DNA from: Colwellia sp. 39_35_sub15_T18
GTDB lineage: Bacteria > Pseudomonadota > Gammaproteobacteria > Enterobacterales > Alteromonadaceae
NCBI GenBank assembly: GCA_002162675.1
Contig: MAAE01000004.1
Coordinates: 55,352-119,351 of the forward strand
Length of the DNA: 64,000 bases
Reading direction: 5' to 3'
Of this stretch, positions 1 to 11,139 are shown one piece after another. Within the stretch, counting starts at the first letter, position 1. Each line of letters opens with the position of its first letter. Both the position numbers and the translations under genes were made by a program. The notes beneath the pieces were generated by a model. That model saw only the letters and a list, made by a program, of their open reading frames with translations, did not search any database and was not told the DNA's origin.

Positions 1-1112
1 GTGGCGTAACTTGCATCGTCTACATATTCTTTCAAGCCCTGTACCGCTAATGGCTTGGCAAGGCGTACTGGCATTTGAAATACTTCTTCTGCAAATTCAA
101 CAACGCCTTCCATTTTTGCTGTGCCACCAGTAAGTACATAGCCTGCCGCAATTTGATCTTCTAAACCGGCTTCGCGTACTTCTTCTTGAATAAGTTCAAA
201 TAACTCATGATATCTGGGTTCAACAACTTCCGATAAGGTATGACGTGACATGGTACGGGCTGGGCGACCACCAACACTAGGCACTTCAATGCTGTCTTCC
301 ATGCTAACTAAGTGTTTTAACGCACAGGCATATTGCACTTTAATATCTTCAGCATGGCTTAGTGGGGTGCGAAATATTTTGGCAATGTCACTGGTCACTT
401 GATTGCCTGCCACTGGAATTACGGCAGTGTGTCTTAGCGCGCCACCGGTAAAAATTGATATATCCATGGTGCCGGCCCCCATATCAACCACACAAATACC
501 CAATTCTTTTTCATCGTCAGTTAACACCGCATAACTTGAAGCCAGTGCTGAAAAAATTAACTGATCGGCACTTAAATTACAGCGCTCAACACATTTCACT
601 AAATTTTTTGCCATATCGTTAGCACAGGTAACAATATGCACCTTAGCTTCCATGCGAACGCCTGACATGCCAATGGGGCTTTTAATACCATCTTGACAAT
701 CAATACTGTATTCTTGCGGCAATACGTGCAACATACGACGTTCAGCAGAAATAGGCACAGAGCGAGCCGTATGAATAACGTTATCAACGTCTTCTTGAAT
801 CACTTCTTTATCATTAATTGGCACCATGCCATTTTCATTTTGGCAGCTGATATGTTTACCAGAAATACCTAAATAAATTGAGCTAATTTGGCAATCAGCC
901 ATTAACTCAGCTTCATTAATCGCTCGCTGGATAGACTGAATAACCAAATTAAGATCGTTTACGCCACCTTTGTCCATGCCTCGAGCAGGTTGATTACCAA
1001 CCCCGACAATGCTTAGCTGGTGATCAGGCGTTATTTCTCCAACGGCAACGGAAATTTTAGACGTACCAATATCTAATCCAACCACTAAATTTCTTTCGGT
1101 AACTTTAGGCAT
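1..1112 (-). CDS. ftsA: Cell division protein FtsA (3' part cut by window edge)
   Basis: FtsA is the actin-like protein that tethers FtsZ to the membrane and recruits late divisome proteins. Reading the minus strand from ATG at 1112 gives a protein starting MPKVTERNLVVGLDIGTSK, which holds the phosphate-1 motif of the actin/Hsp70 ATPase fold. It later contains GICVVDMGAGTMDIS (phosphate 2) and YVLTGGTAKMEGV (adenosine motif). About 370 codons are present with no stop, so the C-terminal amphipathic helix lies beyond base 1. The start overlaps the end of ftsQ by 8 bp, which suggests translational coupling. ftsZ would be expected next. Confidence 0.97.
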   Translation of the reverse strand, partial: MPKVTERNLVVGLDIGTSKISVAVGEITPDHQLSIVGVGNQPARGMDKGGVNDLNLVIQSIQRAINEAELMADCQISSIYLGISGKHISCQNENGMVPINDKEVIQEDVDNVIHTARSVPISAERRMLHVLPQEYSIDCQDGIKSPIGMSGVRMEAKVHIVTCANDMAKNLVKCVERCNLSADQLIFSALASSYAVLTDDEKELGICVVDMGAGTMDISIFTGGALRHTAVIPVAGNQVTSDIAKIFRTPLSHAEDIKVQYACALKHLVSMEDSIEVPSVGGRPARTMSRHTLSEVVEPRYHELFELIQEEVREAGLEDQIAAGYVLTGGTAKMEGVVEFAEEVFQMPVRLAKPLAVQGLKEYVDDASYA

Positions 1113-1992
1113 GTAAGGTAAACTCTTTATTCGTTATTTTCATTTCTTCAGAAAATGCTTTTATGTTGCGCATTTTTACCCATCTATTCGATTGTTTTTT
1201 AAACGATAAATTCGCTATTGACTTCCAACCAACCGCCAACCCGGTATCATAGCGCAAATCGATATAATCCACTGCTTGTTTTAACTGTTTTTTGTTATTC
1301 TTTTTAGCTTTTATTTTTTGCTTTAAATGTGATTTTATTAAAGGATAAACATCCATAAATCTTTGAATGCGCTCAACCCTTTCTTCTCGCCCTAAATTAA
1401 GCATAACGCCATCATTTAGCGTTAGTTGCCATGAGAATCGTTCACTAAGTACTAATTCATCAATAGCCAAATTGCTATACTCTAATAAACCATTTAAATT
1501 GCTATAGTTTTCCAAAGCAAGTAACTCACTTCCTTCTGGACCAAAGAACTGCGGTAACGCTTGATTTAGCCGAGCAATATCCGCTTGAAAAGCTTTGCCA
1601 AACTGATTCAGCAAAAAATCACCATTCCATAAGGCGATTGGCGTTTGATCAACCACATAAATTTTCACTTCGTCTGGCCATTGCTTTCTCACTGAAACTG
1701 AATAAACCCACGGCAGTGCCGATACTTGCACCTGAATATCATTAACATCAACTTCAAAAAAATTGCCTAGATCTATTTGGCTTATAGCCGTCATCACATC
1801 TTGGCGTTTGGTATAAGGCATTTCACCACTGATCACCACTGAATTTACGGGTGAGTTTTCTTGACCAAACACTTGTTGAGATAACCACCAAGCAGCACTA
1901 ATTAAACTAATAAGCACCACAACAAAAAATGCCAAACCAAGGCCAAAAGCCAAGACATGCTGATTTTTCGTGGTTAGTTGCTTATTACTCAT
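1105..1992 (-). CDS. ftsQ: Cell division protein FtsQ
   Basis: FtsQ is a bitopic divisome scaffold that binds FtsL/FtsB. The 295-residue protein has a short cytoplasmic N-terminus, one membrane segment at about residues 14-38, then a POTRA-like domain (starting around VNSVVISGEMPYTKRQDV) and the FtsQ domain (WPDEVKIYVVDQTPIALWN). A lysine-rich stretch near residue 230 (IKAKKNNKKQLKQA) looks like a lineage-specific insertion. It sits between ddl and ftsA as in the standard dcw order, 26 bp after ddl. Confidence 0.95.
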   Translation of the reverse strand: MSNKQLTTKNQHVLAFGLGLAFFVVVLISLISAAWWLSQQVFGQENSPVNSVVISGEMPYTKRQDVMTAISQIDLGNFFEVDVNDIQVQVSALPWVYSVSVRKQWPDEVKIYVVDQTPIALWNGDFLLNQFGKAFQADIARLNQALPQFFGPEGSELLALENYSNLNGLLEYSNLAIDELVLSERFSWQLTLNDGVMLNLGREERVERIQRFMDVYPLIKSHLKQKIKAKKNNKKQLKQAVDYIDLRYDTGLAVGWKSIANLSFKKQSNRWVKMRNIKAFSEEMKITNKEFTLHA

Positions 1993-2018
1993 ATCATTAT
2001 TCGCGGTTAAAACCGCCC

Positions 2019-2951
2019 CTATATACTCAATAACACGATGCGTTCAACCAATTCACTGAAGGTTAAACCATGTACTTTTGCCGCTTTCGGTACTAATGAC
2101 GTTTGTGTCATTCCCGGTACTGTATTCACTTCGAGTAACTGCCATTCACCTTGGCTATTTTGCATTAAATCAACTCGTCCCCAACCACTAGCACCCGTTG
2201 CTTTAAAGGCCTGTAACGATAAGGCTTTAATTTGTGCTTCTTGCGCTGGTGCTAAGCCACAAGGGCAATGGTATTGTGTGCTGTTAGATTGATATTTAGC
2301 TTCGTAATCATAAAATTCACGCGGTGTTTCCATGTGAATCGCTGGCAATGCTTCATCACCTAAAATAGCGACAGTATATTCAGGACCATCGATCCAAGCC
2401 TCTAATAAAACATCACCATCAAAACCAAAAGCTTCCACCAAGGCGTTATGCAATTTTTCATCACTATCAGCCATCGCCATGCCAATACTTGAACCTTCAT
2501 GAGCTGGCTTAACCATCACCTTGCCGCCTAAATCATTTAGCAACTTAGCAACATCAAGTTGAGCAAACTCTGTTTTTGTCACCACAGCAAAAGGGGCCGT
2601 AGGCAAATCACAGGCTTTAAATATTTGCTTGCTACGCACCTTATCCATAGATAAGGCAGAGCCTAAAACATTGGAACCTGTATACGCGATCCCTAACGAC
2701 TCGAGTGCCCCTTGCAAACAGCCATCTTCACCGCCACGACCATGCAAAGCGATAAAAACTCGCTTGATACCTTGCTCAACCAAGTCCATTAAGGGTTGTG
2801 CTTTAGTGTCCATCAAAACAACGTTAAAACCGGCTTGCTCTAACCCTTGTGCAATGGCCTTACCTGAGTTGAGCGACACCTCACGCTCTGCTGAATTACC
2901 GCCATATAAAACCGCAATAGGCTGCTTTTTAACTTCAGCAATATTCATCAT
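2019..2951 (-). CDS. ddl: D-alanine--D-alanine ligase (DdlB type)
   Basis: This ATP-grasp enzyme joins two D-alanines to make the dipeptide that MurF adds to UDP-MurNAc-tripeptide. At 310 residues it has the usual DdlB length. Visible motifs are [17 protein letters not shown] at the N-terminus, the [12 protein letters not shown] loop, the ATP-grasp segment [14 protein letters not shown] and the C-terminal [20 protein letters not shown], which carries metal and substrate ligands. The start overlaps the murC stop by one base (TAATGATG), and a second ATG directly follows the first, so the exact start is uncertain by one codon. Confidence 0.97.
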   Translation of the reverse strand: MMNIAEVKKQPIAVLYGGNSAEREVSLNSGKAIAQGLEQAGFNVVLMDTKAQPLMDLVEQGIKRVFIALHGRGGEDGCLQGALESLGIAYTGSNVLGSALSMDKVRSKQIFKACDLPTAPFAVVTKTEFAQLDVAKLLNDLGGKVMVKPAHEGSSIGMAMADSDEKLHNALVEAFGFDGDVLLEAWIDGPEYTVAILGDEALPAIHMETPREFYDYEAKYQSNSTQYHCPCGLAPAQEAQIKALSLQAFKATGASGWGRVDLMQNSQGEWQLLEVNTVPGMTQTSLVPKAAKVHGLTFSELVERIVLLSI

Positions 2952-4405
2952 TAAGCCTTAGCAACTTGTAATAAATCATGGTCTGATAAGTTTCTCGCTA
3001 CAGCACCAATGTTACCGGCACCTTGGGTGATCACCATGTCATTATCTTGTAATTGTGCCGCTAAAAGTTCAGGCAGCTTGTCAACATCGCTGACATACAC
3101 AGGCTCAATTTGGCCGCGTTGACGAATAGAGCGGGCTAAACTTTTACTGTCGGCTGTTATAATAGCTGCCTCACCAGCGCTATAAACATCGAGTAGAAAT
3201 AAACAATCGACTTCTGATAACACTTCCACAAAGTCTTCATATAAGTCACGAGTACGCGAATAACGGTGTGGTTGAAATACCATCACTAAACGCTTATCAG
3301 GCCAACCTGTACGCATAGCTAAAATGGTGGCTTTCACCTCACTGGGGTGATGACCGTAATCATCCACTAACACCATATCACCTGCACTTGTGCTTAAATC
3401 AGCCAGTTGTTCAAAACGACGACCAATACCGGCAAACTCCGTTAAGGCTTGGCAAATAGCCTCATCATCAATGCCTTCATCTTTGGCCACCGCAACCCCT
3501 GCCAGCGCATTAAGTACATTGTGTTGTCCAGGTAAATTAACACTCATATCAAGTGGTGGTTGACCGTCCATTTCTACAGTAAAATAGCTAACGCTAGCGT
3601 CTTGCTGATAATTAACCGCACGAATATCAGCATCTTGTGAAAAACCATAGGTGATCACTTGACGGCTAATACGAGGTAATAGTTCACGCACCACAGGATT
3701 GTCGATACAAACCACCGCTAAGCCATAAAAAGGCAGATTATGTAAAAATTCAATATAAGTATCTTTGAGTTTTTCAAAGTCGCCTTGGTACGTTTCCATG
3801 TGATCAGCATCAATATTGGTAATGACTGACACCATAGGTTGTAAATGTAAAAACGAGGCATCACTTTCATCGGCTTCGGCGACTAAATAGCGACTACTAC
3901 CCAAACGGGCATTAGTACCAGCACTATTAAGTAAACCGCCAATAACAAAGGTTGGATCTAACTGGCCTTGGGCAAAAATACTGGCAATTAAACTGGTTGT
4001 GGTGGTTTTTCCGTGAGTGCCCGCAATGGCAATACCATGGCGAAAACGCATTAATTCTGCTAGCATTTCTGCGCGGCGAACCACAGGAATACGCGCTGCT
4101 TTTGCTGCCAATAACTCAGGGTTATTTTTATCGATGGCAGTAGAAACGACAATAACGCTAGCCCCGATAATATTGTCGCTAGCATGGCCAATATAAACAG
4201 TAGCACCAAGATCGACTAACCTTTTTACCACTTGATTTTCGCCAATATCAGAGCCTGAAATTTGGTAGCCTTCATTAAGTAATACTTCAGCAATACCGCC
4301 CATACCAGCACCACCAATACCGACAAAATGAATGTGCTTAACACGGCGCATTTCTGGTACTTTTGTTAAGCTAGTTAAGCTGTTTTTTCTTGCTGTTTGA
4401 CTCAT
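2951..4405 (-). CDS. murC: UDP-N-acetylmuramate--L-alanine ligase
   Basis: MurC adds L-Ala to UDP-MurNAc, the first amino acid of the stem peptide. The 484-residue protein shows the N-terminal Rossmann motif [17 protein letters not shown], the Mur-ligase ATP loop [16 protein letters not shown] at about residues 120-135, the ADESDASF metal/substrate segment, and the C-terminal domain with [11 protein letters not shown] and FQPHRYSRT, both typical of MurC. It lies between murG and ddl with a 32-bp gap to murG. Confidence 0.97.
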   Translation of the reverse strand: MSQTARKNSLTSLTKVPEMRRVKHIHFVGIGGAGMGGIAEVLLNEGYQISGSDIGENQVVKRLVDLGATVYIGHASDNIIGASVIVVSTAIDKNNPELLAAKAARIPVVRRAEMLAELMRFRHGIAIAGTHGKTTTTSLIASIFAQGQLDPTFVIGGLLNSAGTNARLGSSRYLVAEADESDASFLHLQPMVSVITNIDADHMETYQGDFEKLKDTYIEFLHNLPFYGLAVVCIDNPVVRELLPRISRQVITYGFSQDADIRAVNYQQDASVSYFTVEMDGQPPLDMSVNLPGQHNVLNALAGVAVAKDEGIDDEAICQALTEFAGIGRRFEQLADLSTSAGDMVLVDDYGHHPSEVKATILAMRTGWPDKRLVMVFQPHRYSRTRDLYEDFVEVLSEVDCLFLLDVYSAGEAAIITADSKSLARSIRQRGQIEPVYVSDVDKLPELLAAQLQDNDMVITQGAGNIGAVARNLSDHDLLQVAKA

Positions 4406-4437
4406 AGTATTACTCTATTTTAACGCTATATTAGCTG

Positions 4438-5568
4438 TTACTTGCCAGTAGGTATTAACTGCTGGCATATTTGCGCAACCTTGCTGGTTGCATTGACATC
4501 GGCGGCAGCAAAAGCTGCTTGCGCCATAATGTTCAAAATCTGTTTTTCACTAAATAAATCTTGTAAGGTTTTTGCTAAACTCTCACTAGTTAACTCATGT
4601 TGCTTTATTAATGTTGCCGCTCCGCGTGCCACTAGGTACTGAGCATTTTTAGTTTGATGATCATCAACAGCGTGCGGCAAAGGCACAAAAATAGCCGGTT
4701 TTGCCGCCATTGCTAACTCTGATACCGTTAAGGCACCTGCGCGACAGATAACAATATCAGCCCATTGATAGGCACTTGCCATATCTTTTATAAACTCAGT
4801 GACTCGCACTTGCTCATTAGCAAAGTGATGTTGATTATAAGCATCAACCACTTCGACTTGCTTATCCTTTCCCGTTTGGTGCCAAATATTAAAAGCGGGT
4901 TGCTCTGCTTGTCGTTTTACTAATTCGGCAAAGCTTGGGGGGATTATTTGGTTTAGCACTTGCGCCCCCAAACTACCGCCAATAACTAATATATTGTTGC
5001 TAGTTTTAGCCGTTACTTCTTTGCTAATATCAGCATTTTTCTGAGCATGTTCACCAATACTTGCTCTTAAAGGGTTCCCCACCACTTGCGCGTCTATTTT
5101 CGTCTCAAACGCATCTGGAAAAGCACAACAAACCTTATTGGCAATACGACTTAACAATCGGTTAGTTAAACCCGCAGCGGCATTTTGCTCATGCACCACT
5201 AGCGGCTTTTTCATTAACCATGCCGCTAAACCACCTGGGGCACTGGCATAACCGCCCATCCCCAAAACCACATCGGGTTTAATGGTTTTTATTACCTGAA
5301 TTCCTTGCCATAACGATGCGACTAATTTAAACGGCAACTTCAGCCATGACAACAAACCTTTATTACGCAGGCCACTGATATTAATAAAGGAAATATCATA
5401 ACCGTGCTCAGGCACTAAATTGGCTTCCATTTTATCTGCTGTGCCTAGCCAATGTATCTGCCAGCCTTGTTGCTTTAACATATCTGCCACGGCAAGGCCG
5501 GGAAAAATATGGCCTCCCGTACCTCCTGCCATCACTAACAAAATTGGAGAGTCACTTTTACTTCTCAT
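4438..5568 (-). CDS. murG: UDP-GlcNAc:lipid I GlcNAc transferase
   Basis: MurG is a peripheral membrane GT28 glycosyltransferase that converts lipid I to lipid II. The glycine loop GGTGGHIFPG is at residues 15-24; further GT28 signatures are GMGGYASAPGG, VHEQNAAAGLTNR and the nucleotide-sugar segment ICRAGALTVSELAMAA. I place the start at ATG 5568 because AGGGGAAAG lies just upstream and the protein then begins MRSKSDSPILLVMAGG. A longer in-frame start at 5613 would add 15 residues that come from the duplicated repeat. The length is then 376 residues. The 5' end is the source of the tandem duplication described separately. Confidence 0.96.
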   Translation of the reverse strand: MRSKSDSPILLVMAGGTGGHIFPGLAVADMLKQQGWQIHWLGTADKMEANLVPEHGYDISFINISGLRNKGLLSWLKLPFKLVASLWQGIQVIKTIKPDVVLGMGGYASAPGGLAAWLMKKPLVVHEQNAAAGLTNRLLSRIANKVCCAFPDAFETKIDAQVVGNPLRASIGEHAQKNADISKEVTAKTSNNILVIGGSLGAQVLNQIIPPSFAELVKRQAEQPAFNIWHQTGKDKQVEVVDAYNQHHFANEQVRVTEFIKDMASAYQWADIVICRAGALTVSELAMAAKPAIFVPLPHAVDDHQTKNAQYLVARGAATLIKQHELTSESLAKTLQDLFSEKQILNIMAQAAFAAADVNATSKVAQICQQLIPTGK

Positions 5569-5725
5569 ACTTTCCCCTAGGAAAAATATACCCAACCATG
5601 CAAGTAAAACCACCAGCCATCACTAACAAAATTGGAGAGTCACTTTTACTTCTCATACTTTCCCCTAGGAAAAATATGCCCAACCATGCAAGTAAAACCA
5701 CCAGCCATCACTAACAAAATCGGAG
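5529..5725. repeat. 88-bp tandem duplication over the murG 5' end
   Basis: The segment beginning CCATCACTAACAAAAT occurs at 5529, 5617 and 5705, i.e. at an exact 88-bp period. The second unit is a near-perfect copy of the first (one difference, A/G, in the AAATATRCCC segment), and the third is truncated after about 20 bp by CGGAGGATTCG. The unit contains the murG ribosome binding site, start codon and first codons. In the upstream copies the GGTGGH coding part is replaced by a divergent 25-30 bp linker, so they cannot encode a working MurG N-terminus. Confidence 0.9.
5558..5656 (-). CDS. Possible 32-codon leader ORF made by the murG duplication
   Basis: The upstream repeat copy carries its own AGGGGAAAG and ATG (5656). 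The ORF starts with the same residues as MurG (MRSKSDSPILLVMAGG), continues FTCMVGYIFPRGKYEK and stops at a TAA (5558-5560) that lies inside the murG start region, codons 3-4. Because 88 is not a multiple of 3, the copy runs into murG out of frame and terminates 8-10 nt after the murG ATG. This arrangement could couple translation, or it could be a neutral by-product; nothing here shows that it is translated. Confidence 0.25.
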   Translation of the reverse strand: MRSKSDSPILLVMAGGFTCMVGYIFPRGKYEK

Positions 5726-5752
5726 GATTCGCTGGAAAATTCGCTGTGCTAA

Positions 5753-7006
5753 TCATTTCTGTCCCCGACTTTTAGAAGACGTGGCTTGAATACTTTGCAT
5801 ACGCAACTCATGATCTATGCGAATTAATATCACCACCGCGATGGTCATAATGATCATCGAGCTGCCGCCATAACTGATTAACGGCATAGTTAGCCCTTTA
5901 GTGGGAACTATACCGGCACTGGCGCCAACATTAACCGCCGCCTGAAAACACATCCAAATACCAATGGCGTAAGCAAAAAAACCTTCAAAAAACTTCTCTT
6001 TCGCTAGCGCCTTGCGCCCTAAAATAAGCGCTTTGTAGACCATAATCATGCTCAACAGCAAAATAACCGCCACACCAACAAAGCCAAACTCTTCAGCTAA
6101 TACCGCCATCACAAAATCAGTGTGTGCTTCGGGTAAATATTCTAATTTTTGAATGCTATTGCCTAAGCCCTGACCAAAAATTTCACCTCGGCCGTAGGCC
6201 ATTAGTGATTGTGTTAATTGATAGCCACTACCAAAAGGATCTTGCCAGGGATCTAAAAAGCTGGTGATTCGACGCCAGCGATAAGGCTCAAATATGGCTA
6301 ATAACGACAGTAAAACCACGCCAACTGAGGCTAAACTAATGAATTGCCATAGTTTTGCGCCCGCTAAAAACAACAAACCAAAGGTAGTGACGAACATGAC
6401 AATAATTGTGCCCAAATCTGGCTGTCTTAACAGTAAAGCAGCCAGCACAGCAAACACCACGAGGGGCTTAGCAAAGCCTTTCCAGTCTTCCATGACTTGA
6501 TCACGTCGACGTACTAAATAAGCGGCTAAATAGCAAAAGAAAAACAACTTTGCTGGCTCTGCCGCTTGCACGGTTATTGGTCCTAAAACAATCCAGCGCG
6601 TTGAACCATTCACTGAGCGGCCAATCAGTAATACTGTTACTAGCAGAAAAATACCAAATATCAGTAAATAACCGCTATTTTTTTGCCACCACGACATAGG
6701 AATTTGCAAAGCAACACCAGCAATACCTAAACTCAAAACAATATAAATGCTATGGCGAATAACAAAATGAAAAGGGTTATTAAATAAGCGCTCTGCCACG
6801 GGCATTGATGAGCTAGCCACCATGATAAGCCCGATCATATACATGCTTAGCGCTATAATAATAAAGCTGCGATCAAATACCGCATAGTCGTGGTTAGCTT
6901 GTTTTTGCTCGGCATTAAAGACTTGAGCTAGCTTGTCGCCAATACTTGTTGCTAAACTTTTTATCGCTGTCAGCGGTAGTTTCATTTGCTCTGTTGAGGT
7001 AGTCAT
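5753..7006 (-). CDS. ftsW: Lipid II polymerase / divisome SEDS protein FtsW
   Basis: FtsW is the SEDS-family glycosyltransferase that pairs with FtsI in septal peptidoglycan synthesis. The 417-residue protein has a long N-terminal cytoplasmic stretch (residues 1-45), then about ten membrane segments starting with [24 protein letters not shown] signatures are visible: [47 protein letters not shown] and [18 protein letters not shown]. It overlaps murD by 4 bp. Its stop is followed by the repeat-filled 184-bp gap before murG. Confidence 0.97.
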   Translation of the reverse strand: MTTSTEQMKLPLTAIKSLATSIGDKLAQVFNAEQKQANHDYAVFDRSFIIIALSMYMIGLIMVASSSMPVAERLFNNPFHFVIRHSIYIVLSLGIAGVALQIPMSWWQKNSGYLLIFGIFLLVTVLLIGRSVNGSTRWIVLGPITVQAAEPAKLFFFCYLAAYLVRRRDQVMEDWKGFAKPLVVFAVLAALLLRQPDLGTIIVMFVTTFGLLFLAGAKLWQFISLASVGVVLLSLLAIFEPYRWRRITSFLDPWQDPFGSGYQLTQSLMAYGRGEIFGQGLGNSIQKLEYLPEAHTDFVMAVLAEEFGFVGVAVILLLSMIMVYKALILGRKALAKEKFFEGFFAYAIGIWMCFQAAVNVGASAGIVPTKGLTMPLISYGGSSMIIMTIAVVILIRIDHELRMQSIQATSSKSRGQK

Positions 7007-8502
7007 TTTTTCGCCTCTGTTAAGGTTTTGACTACCGCCATAAACTGTTCGCCACGCTCAGCGAAACTTTTGAACATATCAAAACTGGCGCACGCGGGCG
7101 ATAATAAAACGATATCACCGGCCTTGGCATTCGCTTGTGCTAATACCACAGCGGCATGTAAATCGCTGACATGCTGTGACTTACCCATGTCACTTGTTAA
7201 TTGCGCAATTTTGTCGCCATCTTGACCTAAAGTGATCACTTGGCTAACTTGTTGTGCAAGTGGCTCTGCCAATGGGCTAAAGTCAGCGCCTTTGCCTTCA
7301 CCACCGGCGATAACAATTAAATTTTGCTGCGCGGAAAGTGTTTTGGCTAAACCGTTAATCGCCGCTAAAGTCGCACCGACATTGGTGGCTTTCGAGTCAT
7401 TAATCCAAGTGATACCATCAGGAGTGCTTATTCGTTGGCAGCGATGTGCTAAGCCAGCAAATCCTGCGAGATTTTCTACCATGGCCGTTAATGACCAACC
7501 AGCGCTATAGCCTAACGCTAATACCGCTAAGTAATTGAGCGCATTATGCATGCCCGCCAATGGTAGCTCGTCTAAGGCAATGAGGTTTTTATCGCCAAAG
7601 GCTAAATAAGCTTTATTATTTTGTTTGTCTTTACTTTCAAGCTTGTGCTCACTAGCAAAACGAACACCAAATTGCCCTTGTGCAGGTGCATCACTACCAA
7701 AAGACATTTGCTTTTCAATGACCCTTGGCTCAACTTCTTGTTCAGCCTTTTGTTCAGCTTCTTGCTCACAGTAAGGCACCGCTGTTGCAACATCGTCACG
7801 GTTAGTAATGGCTAACTTACCTTGTTGATAAATACTTTGTTTAATGGCCTGATAATTAGCCATTGTTTGATGACGATCTAAATGATCATCACTAACATTT
7901 AAAACGGTGGTGGCAATCGCCTGCATACTTTTTAAGGTTTCTAACTGAAAACTAGATAATTCTAAAATAACGAGTTCAGGTAATGCGTTTGCTGCATTGC
8001 TATGTGATTGAGTAAATAAGTCTAAAACTGGCTGACCAATATTGCCGCCAAGCTGAGCATTAATGCCTAATTTTTTCGCTAAATAATCTAATAACGACAC
8101 CACGGTAGATTTACCGTTTGAGCCAGTCACCGCTAACATGTCCATAGGATGACGGCGCTGATTATTAACTTGACAAAATAACTCAACATCCCCTAACACT
8201 TGACAGTCAGCGTTAATAAATGCTGCTATCTCCGCTATTGAACTATCAATACCTGGGCTGATCAATATCACCTCGGCCTGAGCAATTAACTCAGCATGCC
8301 ATTTTCCTAGTGATAAACTGACTTGTGGAAATTCGTCTTTAAAGGTTTGCTGGTTATAATCATGGGTAAATGGATTCAAGCGAGAATCATTAACAGCAAA
8401 ACATAAGCCTTGCGCCGCTAAAAAGCGCGCACAGGACATACCCGTAAGCCCAGCGCCCAGCACAAGTATTTGTTTATGTTTAAATGCCGTTAATAATGTC
8501 AT
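7003..8502 (-). CDS. murD: UDP-N-acetylmuramoyl-L-alanine--D-glutamate ligase
   Basis: MurD adds D-Glu to UDP-MurNAc-L-Ala. Signatures are the N-terminal [17 protein letters not shown], the ATP loop [40 protein letters not shown] and the C-terminal [19 protein letters not shown]. At 499 residues it is longer than the usual 430-450. The extra length is a low-complexity Glu/Gln/Lys insert around residues 247-300 (beginning [17 protein letters not shown]) in the central domain, probably a surface loop. It overlaps ftsW by 4 bp and is 49 bp from mraY. Confidence 0.96.
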   Translation of the reverse strand: MTLLTAFKHKQILVLGAGLTGMSCARFLAAQGLCFAVNDSRLNPFTHDYNQQTFKDEFPQVSLSLGKWHAELIAQAEVILISPGIDSSIAEIAAFINADCQVLGDVELFCQVNNQRRHPMDMLAVTGSNGKSTVVSLLDYLAKKLGINAQLGGNIGQPVLDLFTQSHSNAANALPELVILELSSFQLETLKSMQAIATTVLNVSDDHLDRHQTMANYQAIKQSIYQQGKLAITNRDDVATAVPYCEQEAEQKAEQEVEPRVIEKQMSFGSDAPAQGQFGVRFASEHKLESKDKQNNKAYLAFGDKNLIALDELPLAGMHNALNYLAVLALGYSAGWSLTAMVENLAGFAGLAHRCQRISTPDGITWINDSKATNVGATLAAINGLAKTLSAQQNLIVIAGGEGKGADFSPLAEPLAQQVSQVITLGQDGDKIAQLTSDMGKSQHVSDLHAAVVLAQANAKAGDIVLLSPACASFDMFKSFAERGEQFMAVVKTLTEAKK

Positions 8503-8551
8503 TTATACTTTCTATCTCTCTTGCTCAATATTTTATACTTAACGAATCGAC

Positions 8552-9631
8552 TTAACGAAGTTTCAATGTCGCTAAACCAATCAGCACTAAAATTAAGGAT
8601 ATAATCCAAAAACGCACTATCACTCTCGGCTCTGGCCAGCCTTTTAATTCATAATGATGGTGAATAGGTGCCATACGGAAAATTCGTTGACCGCGCATTT
8701 TATAAGAGCCAACCTGTAAAATAACCGACACGGTTTCGATAACAAAAACCCCGCCCATAATAAACAATACCAACTCTTGCCTAACTAACACGGCAATAAC
8801 ACCCAGTGCCGCACCTAATGACAAGGAGCCCACATCCCCCATAAAAACTTGAGCTGGATAAGTGTTAAACCATAAAAACCCTAATCCTGCACCAACTATC
8901 GCGGTACATACCACCACCAATTCACTGGTCATACCGATATAAGGAATGTGCAGATAACCCGCAAAATTGACATTGCCGGTAACATAAGCAAACAAGGCAA
9001 ATGCTCCCGCCACCATAATGGTTGGCACTATGGCTAAGCCGTCTAAACCATCGGTTAAGTTAACAGCATTACTGGTGCCAACAATAACAAAATAGGTCAT
9101 AACAATGTAAAGCATACCTAATTGCGGCATGACATCTTTAACAAAGGGGATCAGTAAAAAAGTTTGCTCAGGATGCGATATTTGATACAAAAATACTGCC
9201 GTTGCTAAGCCGGCCACGGTTTGCCAAAAATATTTCCACTTGGCAATTAAGCCGTTCGAGTCTTTACGAATAACTTTACGGTAATCATCAACAAAACCTA
9301 TTACGCCGAAGCTCACCACCACAAACAGCACCACCCAAACATAGACATTACTTAAATCGGCCCACAGCAGAACACTAATAACGATTGACGCTAAAATAAG
9401 TATGCCACCCATCGTTGGCGTACCCGATTTAGACAAATGACTTTCAGGACCATCATCGCGTATCGTTTGACCTATTTGCATTTTTTGCAAATAACGGATC
9501 AATTTAGGGCCAAAATATAGCGAAATAAATAACGCCGTTAATGTGCTGACGATGGCGCGAAAGGTAAGGTAAGAAAAGACGTTAAACGCGCTATAGTATT
9601 GGGTTAAATATTCGGCTAACCAATGTAACAT
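8552..9631 (-). CDS. mraY: Phospho-N-acetylmuramoyl-pentapeptide-transferase
   Basis: MraY moves phospho-MurNAc-pentapeptide to undecaprenyl phosphate, forming lipid I in the inner membrane. The 359-residue length is standard. Membrane segments alternate with the diagnostic loops [12 protein letters not shown], the Asp pair [35 protein letters not shown] and the histidine loop [12 protein letters not shown]. The start codon overlaps the murF stop by one base. Confidence 0.97.
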   Translation of the reverse strand: MLHWLAEYLTQYYSAFNVFSYLTFRAIVSTLTALFISLYFGPKLIRYLQKMQIGQTIRDDGPESHLSKSGTPTMGGILILASIVISVLLWADLSNVYVWVVLFVVVSFGVIGFVDDYRKVIRKDSNGLIAKWKYFWQTVAGLATAVFLYQISHPEQTFLLIPFVKDVMPQLGMLYIVMTYFVIVGTSNAVNLTDGLDGLAIVPTIMVAGAFALFAYVTGNVNFAGYLHIPYIGMTSELVVVCTAIVGAGLGFLWFNTYPAQVFMGDVGSLSLGAALGVIAVLVRQELVLFIMGGVFVIETVSVILQVGSYKMRGQRIFRMAPIHHHYELKGWPEPRVIVRFWIISLILVLIGLATLKLR

Positions 9632-11139
9632 TAGGAATTGTCCTGTTTATTAGGATTAATAACTTGGCTTTGATTCTCTTTATTTTGATTAACATGCCAA
9701 CTAATAATATCTTCAACGACATATTCCATATGAGCGCTACGAGAGCCTTTGACTAAAATCTGGCTGTTATTTGTTTGTTTTTGAGCTGCTACTAAGGCAA
9801 ATAATTGTGCACAGAGCTCTGCTCTATCACTAAAGTGCTCGCTAGTAGCGGTATTTTTTCGGGCAAAAGCATCACTGGTGTTCTGACTTAAAACACCTAA
9901 AGTAAAGAGTACATCAATGCCCTGCTCTTTCGCATATTCACCCACTTCTTGATGATAACTACGGGCGTCACTGCCAAGCTCGGCCATATCACCCAGCACT
10001 AAAATGCGTTGCCCTGAATAATTAGCCAGCAGCGCGATAGCCGCTTTAATAGATTCAACATTGGCGTTATAAGTATCATCAATCAAGGTTAAGCTTTTAT
10101 CTAACTGATGCATATTCAGCCTGCCCTTAACGGGTGCCATTTCAGCCAAACCAAGGCGGATATCGGTTAAACTAGCACCACATTCTATCGCGGCAGCGGC
10201 AGCGGCAACGGCGTTACAAACATTATGTTTACCGGGCACCGTAAGGGTAATGGCACATTCGCCAATGGGGGTTTGTAAATCAAAACTAGCGCAACCATTA
10301 CCATCTAAACAAACATTATGGCTTGTTACATCAGCGTTAACGGCACTGCCAGCGCTGTTAGCATTAGCACAGGAAAAAGTACGCACTTGTTTGTTTGTTA
10401 AACGCCACTGCCATTTACTGGTGTACTTAGTATCTTTGTTATATAACGCGACACCTTCAGCCGCTAAAGCCGAAAAAATCTCGCCTTTAGCGCGAGCAAC
10501 ACCACATAAATCACCAAAGCCTTCTAAATGCGCAGCGGCAATATTATTGATCATAGCAATATCAGGTTTAACTAATTCTGTTGTGTAAGCAATTTCACCA
10601 ATATGATTCGCGCCCATTTCAATCACGGCAAAATCATCATCTTGAGATAACCGTAATAATGTCAGTGGCACGCCAATATCGTTATTGAAATTACCTTCGG
10701 TGGCAAGCACCTTACCCAAACGCGATAAAATAACCGCTAACATTTCTTTAACGGTGGTTTTACCACTGCTGCCAGTAATGCCGATGGTTTTAGGGGCAAC
10801 TTGCGCTTTAACAAAAGCGGCAATTTTACCTAAGGCGATACGGGTATCATCAACAATAATTTGGGCAACTTGGCTGGTATCGATATCAGTAATGAGATGA
10901 TCAACAATAATCACCTGACAACCTTTTTCAATCACTTGTTTCACAAAGCGATGGCCATCAAAACTGGGCCCTTTTAACGCTAAAAAAACATTGCTTTCTT
11001 TTTCTGCTGAGCTTTCTTGAGCATTAACCGCGCGCGAGTCGGTGACTAAATTGTCAACCGTTAATGCCGCTAAAGCTTCATCACCAACTAACTGACCATT
11101 GGCGGCAGTTGCTAAACTTGTTAAGTCGAGTGTGATCAT
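9631..11139 (-). CDS. murF: UDP-MurNAc-tripeptide--D-Ala-D-Ala ligase
   Basis: MurF attaches the D-Ala-D-Ala made by Ddl to finish the UDP-MurNAc-pentapeptide. The 502-residue protein shows [11 protein letters not shown] near the N-terminus, the ATP loop [17 protein letters not shown], the segment [16 protein letters not shown], and the C-terminal [14 protein letters not shown] and [11 protein letters not shown] motifs specific to MurF. It is somewhat longer than the usual 450 owing to a Gln/Asn-rich C-terminal tail. Overlaps are 4 bp with murE (ATGA) and 1 bp with mraY. Confidence 0.97.
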   Translation of the reverse strand: MITLDLTSLATAANGQLVGDEALAALTVDNLVTDSRAVNAQESSAEKESNVFLALKGPSFDGHRFVKQVIEKGCQVIIVDHLITDIDTSQVAQIIVDDTRIALGKIAAFVKAQVAPKTIGITGSSGKTTVKEMLAVILSRLGKVLATEGNFNNDIGVPLTLLRLSQDDDFAVIEMGANHIGEIAYTTELVKPDIAMINNIAAAHLEGFGDLCGVARAKGEIFSALAAEGVALYNKDTKYTSKWQWRLTNKQVRTFSCANANSAGSAVNADVTSHNVCLDGNGCASFDLQTPIGECAITLTVPGKHNVCNAVAAAAAAIECGASLTDIRLGLAEMAPVKGRLNMHQLDKSLTLIDDTYNANVESIKAAIALLANYSGQRILVLGDMAELGSDARSYHQEVGEYAKEQGIDVLFTLGVLSQNTSDAFARKNTATSEHFSDRAELCAQLFALVAAQKQTNNSQILVKGSRSAHMEYVVEDIISWHVNQNKENQSQVINPNKQDNS

